This document shows positions 58,986 through 64,000 of a stretch of DNA of 64,000 nt, piece by piece. The notes beneath the pieces are model-generated. The model was given only the letters and a program-made list of their open reading frames with translations, did no database searches and was not told the origin of the DNA. Made by a program: the position numbers and the translations under genes. Origin of the DNA: Bacteroidales bacterium (GTDB taxonomy: Bacteria > Bacteroidota > Bacteroidia > Bacteroidales > UBA1556); contig JAMOQI010000006.1 in NCBI GenBank assembly GCA_027064095.1, positions 1-64,000 of the forward strand, read 5' to 3'. Every line of letters starts with the position of its first letter. Position 1 is the first letter of the stretch.

Positions 58986-60919
58986 TAAGAAAGACAATTT
59001 TATTTAATATAGTATTATTATATTTATTTAGCTTTAATCTTACAGCTAAGGATAGATGGAAGTTTTCAAACTCTACACCTCGTAAATTAGTAAAATCACA
59101 TTTCTATTTTGTAGAAAAAGAACATCGCAACTTAGATATTGCCATATATTCTTTTCAAAACAACGATCTAAAACAAGGCGTTCAAAAGATTAGAATACGT
59201 GAACTTTACGAAATTCTTAAGAGTCAGAAAATAAATTTAAAAAATATTTCAAATTATAGAAAAGGTATTTCAAAAGATAACATATACTATTTAATTCCTA
59301 AAGAAAAAAAAATATACCTTATAAGAATAAATAACGGCTGGTATTATTCTTTAGAAACAATTAATAGTATACCATCATTATACGACAAATATGTTTTAAA
59401 AATAGACAGAAACCTTACCTCTAAAAATAAAATAATAACTAAAGATATTGAAATACCACATAATAAAAAAATAAAGCTAAACCTATCTACCCCTTACAAT
59501 ACAATACTTTCGCATATATTATTTACTAGCGATTCTCTTTTTGATGCAAATTTAGCTGCTAAATGTATTAAGTTTAGTGATGCTGACTCTGCTCAAAAAG
59601 AAACATTAGCATTAAAACTATCTCAAATCTTTTATGGTGCTAAAACTCATTTATTTTCTTTGAACGAAATAAGCAAAGATTCGTTTTATCTTGACTCTGC
59701 AACAAATTCTCATATTTATTACCCAAATAAAAATTTTAATAAATTATTTCTTAAAAAATACGGTGATGAATGGAAATACTCATTAACAACTTCAGAATTA
59801 ATAGAAAGTATACACGAAAGCATGTATGGAAATGATGCTGAGGATATATTTAGTTTTGGTGATAGATTTAAAAGGATACTTGGAGTAAATAGAAATATTA
59901 AGATTGCCAACTTATTTCTATGGCAAGTGATGATGCTATTATTTTTTATTTCCATTTTTATTATCGTTTTTATATTTAACAAATATCTTATTCAAAAACT
60001 TATAAAAAAGTTTTCTAATAATAGGCGTCTAAATAAAAACATTTATCCTCTAATAAATACACTGAGTTTTTTTGTAATTGCCAAAATAGCTGCCTCCTAC
60101 GGACCAGCATTTGAATTTTCTATTGATATTAACCATCTATTTCTAAAATCTATTGATATATTAGAAGTTTTCTTACTTACTGCAACAGCAATTTATATCG
60201 TAAATATTTTGACAGTTGTACTTACAAAAGAAGAAAAATATGATAATAAATATGGCTTGATATATTTCTTAAGTTTAATAACAAAACTTATAATTTTTAC
60301 TATCAGCTTAGTTGTAACCATTAGAACCCTCGAATATGATTTAATAAGTGTTCTAACTGGTCTGTCAATAGGTGGTTTTGCTATTGCATTAGGGGCGCAA
60401 GATACTATGAAAAACTTCTTTGGTTCACTTATGATATTTGCAGATCATCCCTTTAGTGTAGGTGACTGGATAGAAGTTGAAAAGGTTAGCGGTACAGTGG
60501 AGCAAATTGGACTAAGGTCAACCAGAATAAGGACCTTCTATAACTCTTTGGTAACAGTGCCTAATAGTAAACTTTCTGATAATAATATCGATAATATGGG
60601 AAAAAGAAAATTTCGTCGATATAAAGGTAATATACTTATTAAATATGGTACACCTACAAATAAAATTGAGCTCTTTATTTCTAAAATACGTGAAGAAATA
60701 AATAAGACAAATACTATACGCCAAGATTTTAACATGGTATATATCAACAACTTTGATAAATATGGCTTAGAAATTTTAGTATATGTTTTCTTTATAGTGC
60801 CTGATTGGAATGAAGAAATGAAAGCAAAGCATAATTTAATAACAAAAATTTTAGAATTTAAAGAAGAACTGGAAATAGAGTTTGTACGTATTCCATTGCT
60901 GGAAAGTAAAGATAATTAA
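58982..60919 (+). CDS. MscS-family mechanosensitive channel with N-terminal extracytoplasmic region
   Basis: GLSIGGFAIALGAQDTMKNFFGSLMIFADHPFSVGDWIEVEKVSGTVEQIGLRSTRIRTFYNSLVTVPNSKL. Confidence 0.93.
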   Translation: MIRKTILFNIVLLYLFSFNLTAKDRWKFSNSTPRKLVKSHFYFVEKEHRNLDIAIYSFQNNDLKQGVQKIRIRELYEILKSQKINLKNISNYRKGISKDNIYYLIPKEKKIYLIRINNGWYYSLETINSIPSLYDKYVLKIDRNLTSKNKIITKDIEIPHNKKIKLNLSTPYNTILSHILFTSDSLFDANLAAKCIKFSDADSAQKETLALKLSQIFYGAKTHLFSLNEISKDSFYLDSATNSHIYYPNKNFNKLFLKKYGDEWKYSLTTSELIESIHESMYGNDAEDIFSFGDRFKRILGVNRNIKIANLFLWQVMMLLFFISIFIIVFIFNKYLIQKLIKKFSNNRRLNKNIYPLINTLSFFVIAKIAASYGPAFEFSIDINHLFLKSIDILEVFLLTATAIYIVNILTVVLTKEEKYDNKYGLIYFLSLITKLIIFTISLVVTIRTLEYDLISVLTGLSIGGFAIALGAQDTMKNFFGSLMIFADHPFSVGDWIEVEKVSGTVEQIGLRSTRIRTFYNSLVTVPNSKLSDNNIDNMGKRKFRRYKGNILIKYGTPTNKIELFISKIREEINKTNTIRQDFNMVYINNFDKYGLEILVYVFFIVPDWNEEMKAKHNLITKILEFKEELEIEFVRIPLLESKDN

Positions 60920-60954
60920 TATTTTACTATTTTGTCAAAGAACAATTTAGACAA

Positions 60955-61155
60955 TTAACCTGCATTATTCATACAATAAACAAAGCGAATTGTACGAATA
61001 ATCAATGAATAGTCGGGTGTAATGCGGAAAAAACCTCATGAAATAAGTTCGAGACAGGCTAATTCAGAAAAACTCAAATTTGAGGTATTTAAGAAATAAT
61101 TATATTTATGATTTTACTTAATTGTCAGGATTATTATATAAATAATACGGGTTAA
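60955..61155. repeat. MITE-like interspersed element, copy D (inverted relative to A/B)
   Basis: TTAACCTGCATTATTCATAC at left; TTAACCCGTATTATT as reverse complement of right end; core CCTCATGAAATAAGTTCGAGACAGGCT. Confidence 0.7.
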
Positions 61156-61225
61156 TTATCATTTTTGATATTTAGTCTATTATATTTAATCTAAGTATAA
61201 TAAACTTATTATTTCCTAGCATTTA

Positions 61226-63709
61226 TTACATTGGATCAACGTCAGGATTTATATACACCGAACGATATTCTTTTTTTTCGTGTATTTTATTTATAGCATC
61301 ATTAATAATGTCTTTTACAGCTTTATGAGAAGCTTTAATCTCAAATTTTATTAATATATTCTTGATATATAAATTTCTAATTCTGCTTACCATCGGATAT
61401 TCCGGTCCAAGTACTCTTGTTCCAAGTTTTGGCCTAAGCAAGTCAGCAAATTTACCAGCTACTTCATTCAACAAACTATAATCTTTATGCTTAAGTGAAA
61501 TTTTAATAATTCTATAAAATGGTGGATATTTATAATTCACTCTTTCTTCCATCTGACTATTATACATACTCTTATAATTATTATCGATAACATCTCTAAT
61601 AACAGAGTGATATGGTTGAGAAGTTTGAATTATCACTTTTCCTCTTTTGTTTTTACGTCCGGACCTGCCACTAACTTGTGTCAACTGCTGAAAACTTCTT
61701 TCATAAGCTCTAAAATCTGGATAATAAAGCATATTATCAGCATTCATAACTCCAACTAATCCTACATTTTCAAAATCCAAACCCTTAGAAACCATTTGTG
61801 TACCCACAAGTATATCAATTTTCCTATCTTGAAAATCATTGATAATCTGAATATAAGAATTCTTATTTCTGGTAGTATCCAAATCCATTCTCTTAACAAT
61901 AGCTTCTGGAAAAAATAAAGGCAATTCTTCCTCTATCTTCTCTGTTCCAAACCCCTTCATTGATAATTTATGACTACCACAATTTGGACACATCGTCGGT
62001 ACTTCTTTTGAGGAACCACAATAATGACATTTTAATTTTCCTAATTTTTTATGATAAGTCAGAGTAACATCACAATGATTACATTCTGGTGTCCATTGGC
62101 ACGAATCACATACAATCCTTAAACTAAATCCTCTCCTATTCTGAAAAAGAATAATTTGCTCATTATTATCCAATGCTTCTTTGATATGTTCCAAAAGAAA
62201 TACTGAAAAATGCGACTTCATCTCTTTCTTTCTAAACGCCTCTACCGTATCAACAATAAGTATTTCAGGCAAACTAACTTTGGAATATCTTTCTTTTAAC
62301 TCAACAAATCCATAATCACCTTTTAGAGCTTTATGATACGACTCTAATGAAGGCGTTGCAGAGCCAAGCAAACATTTAGCATTGTGAAATTTTGCCAATA
62401 CTAGAGCAGAATCTCTTGCATAATAACGTGGAGAAGGGTCGTATTGTTTATAAGAAGCATCATGCTCTTCATCTATTATTACCAAACCCAAATCAGAAAA
62501 AGGTAAAAATATTGAAGACCTGGCTCCAATAATAATTTTATAGCTTTTGCTAGAATTCAATATTAAATTTTGCCATACTTCTACTCTCTCATTATTACCA
62601 TATTTACTATGATAAAATCCAAGTTCATCACCAAAGTATTCTTTCAAACGATTAATTATCTGAGCTGTAAGGGCAATTTCAGGTACTAAATATAATACTT
62701 GCTTGCCCATTTTTACTTGTTCTTCAATAAGTTTAATATAAATCTCAGTTTTTCCACTTCCTGTAATACCATGCAACAAACACACATCCTTTGTCTCAAA
62801 GAATGAATTTATTAACCTTAAAGATTCTTTTTGTTTTTCACTAAGAATAAGATTCTCCACGGATTTACTTGAGGTAAACTTTTTTAAACGAGATTGATTC
62901 TTTTCATATATTTCAAATATACCTTTTTTAACCAATGATGTTAAAATACTTTGGGAGATTCCAGATTCTTTAATTAATTTTGACTTACTTATCTCCTGTG
63001 GTTTCCCAGAAAAGAAATTAGTATATTTCAAATAAGCCAACAAAAGTTCAAGCTGTTTAAAAGCTCTTTTCTCCAATTCTTTTGAAATCTCCTCTAACTT
63101 GCTTTCTTGCTTATACAGGTCTGACAATCTAATATATGCCTCTGTTTTTGGCCTATATTTCTCTATAATATCTTCCTCAGGAATCACAAATCCTTTTTCA
63201 ATTAGAGTTTTTACAATTGGCATAACCTTCTTTTGCTCAACTATTTCACTCACTTCTGTTAAAGTTATAATATGATTCAACTCTAAGGCCTGAACAATCA
63301 AAAACTCTTTATCTGTAAGTTGGGCTTGAGGTATATCACAATCAGGATTTAATAATAGTTTGGATTCACTAGCCAGTTTTAAGGCTGTAGGCAAAGCAGC
63401 ATTCATTACTTCACCCTCATGAGCCATATAATACTCTGAAAGCCATTTCCAAAATCTTAATTGAAGATTTGTAACAATAGGCTCATTATCGAGTATGTCG
63501 AGAATATATTTTACATTACTTTGGTTAGGAATTCTCTGATGAATATTGACAATAATACCTGCATACAATTTTTTGCTACCAAATTGTACAACCACCCTTT
63601 TGCCAATAGCTACAATCTCATTAAACTTAAATGGAACTCGATAAGTAAAATATGAAGCTAATGGTAATGGCACCAATACATCCACAAAGTAGGTTTCTCT
63701 ATCAACCAA
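61226..63709 (-). CDS. priA: Primosomal protein N' helicase
   Basis: LHGITGSGKTEIYIKLIEEQV, IIDEEHDASYKQYDPSPRYYARDSA, LLGSATPSLES, zinc cysteines CDSCQWTPECNHCDVTLTYHKKLGKLKCHYCG. Confidence 0.95.
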   Translation of the reverse strand: MVDRETYFVDVLVPLPLASYFTYRVPFKFNEIVAIGKRVVVQFGSKKLYAGIIVNIHQRIPNQSNVKYILDILDNEPIVTNLQLRFWKWLSEYYMAHEGEVMNAALPTALKLASESKLLLNPDCDIPQAQLTDKEFLIVQALELNHIITLTEVSEIVEQKKVMPIVKTLIEKGFVIPEEDIIEKYRPKTEAYIRLSDLYKQESKLEEISKELEKRAFKQLELLLAYLKYTNFFSGKPQEISKSKLIKESGISQSILTSLVKKGIFEIYEKNQSRLKKFTSSKSVENLILSEKQKESLRLINSFFETKDVCLLHGITGSGKTEIYIKLIEEQVKMGKQVLYLVPEIALTAQIINRLKEYFGDELGFYHSKYGNNERVEVWQNLILNSSKSYKIIIGARSSIFLPFSDLGLVIIDEEHDASYKQYDPSPRYYARDSALVLAKFHNAKCLLGSATPSLESYHKALKGDYGFVELKERYSKVSLPEILIVDTVEAFRKKEMKSHFSVFLLEHIKEALDNNEQIILFQNRRGFSLRIVCDSCQWTPECNHCDVTLTYHKKLGKLKCHYCGSSKEVPTMCPNCGSHKLSMKGFGTEKIEEELPLFFPEAIVKRMDLDTTRNKNSYIQIINDFQDRKIDILVGTQMVSKGLDFENVGLVGVMNADNMLYYPDFRAYERSFQQLTQVSGRSGRKNKRGKVIIQTSQPYHSVIRDVIDNNYKSMYNSQMEERVNYKYPPFYRIIKISLKHKDYSLLNEVAGKFADLLRPKLGTRVLGPEYPMVSRIRNLYIKNILIKFEIKASHKAVKDIINDAINKIHEKKEYRSVYINPDVDPM

Positions 63710-63878
63710 AATTTATAATATTTATATTAGACAAAATTTATGTCATCCTTAATAGATTTTATCAATTTCAATTTAACTTTAAAATAGCATCTCCACAAGT
63801 GCTATCTATTATAGTTTATCATTAATAATACAAAACATTTCGTCCTATTTTATGTTATATTCTATAAATTCAATAAAA

Positions 63879-64000
63879 TTAATCTCTTTTTCTCTTTCGC
63901 TTAGGTTTGTCATCATCTTTCCTGTAACCCCAGTCTTTCCTCGACTTTAAACCTTCTCCTCCAGATTTGAATTCTTTCTTATCCTTCCAGTCTTTTCCGG
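63879..64000 (-). CDS. C-terminal basic tail of a CDS truncated by the window edge
   Basis: Minus-strand frame ...GKDWKDKKEFKSGGEGLKSRKDWGYRKDDDKPKRKRKRD*; family not determinable from the tail alone. Confidence 0.55.
   Translation of the reverse strand, partial: GKDWKDKKEFKSGGEGLKSRKDWGYRKDDDKPKRKRKRD

Noticed and set aside
1-64000. CRISPR arrays, restriction-modification, toxin-antitoxin or other defence islands
   Set aside because: No regularly spaced direct repeats, cas, methyltransferase/endonuclease or TA signatures were seen; the AlbA_2-like ORF alone does not support a defence system.
1-64000. tRNA and rRNA genes
   Set aside because: The only convincing T-arm (GGTTCGATTCCCC) belongs to tmRNA; no other tRNA-like cloverleaf was recognised by eye. 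tRNAscan-SE would be decisive.

Overview
The window is a 64 kb, AT-rich chromosomal segment of a Bacteroidetes bacterium, probably Bacteroidales-like. This is inferred from the families present, TAnnTTTG promoter-like motifs, a T9SS type B C-terminal domain and an intact Bacteroides-type Bat operon. Most genes are core or housekeeping: miaA, polA, pfkA, ispE, queE, folD, trmB, kdsB, fabG, nnr, mnmH, priA and tmRNA/ssrA. The rest are outer-membrane, secreted and sensory proteins. No prophage, CRISPR array or obvious defence island was seen. The main second-look items are: (1) a small secreted protein with six Y[DE]SQA repeats, matching what I recall as DUF6150, the predicted 7_1 'septoil' protein-knot family; (2) a MITE-like intergenic repeat family with ~20 bp terminal inverted repeats (at least 4 copies plus a solo end); (3) a second ~85 bp palindromic repeat, one copy lying in the probable 5' leader of mnmH; (4) a PolA whose proofreading-exonuclease acidic residues all appear replaced; (5) a membrane-anchored AlbA_2/Schlafen-like ORF cut off at its 5' end by a nested-palindrome sequence; (6) a 57-aa BFD-like [2Fe-2S] ORF missing from the supplied ORF track; (7) a K+ channel-like gene overlapping an MscS gene by 4 bp. 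All family calls were made by eye, with no database search.
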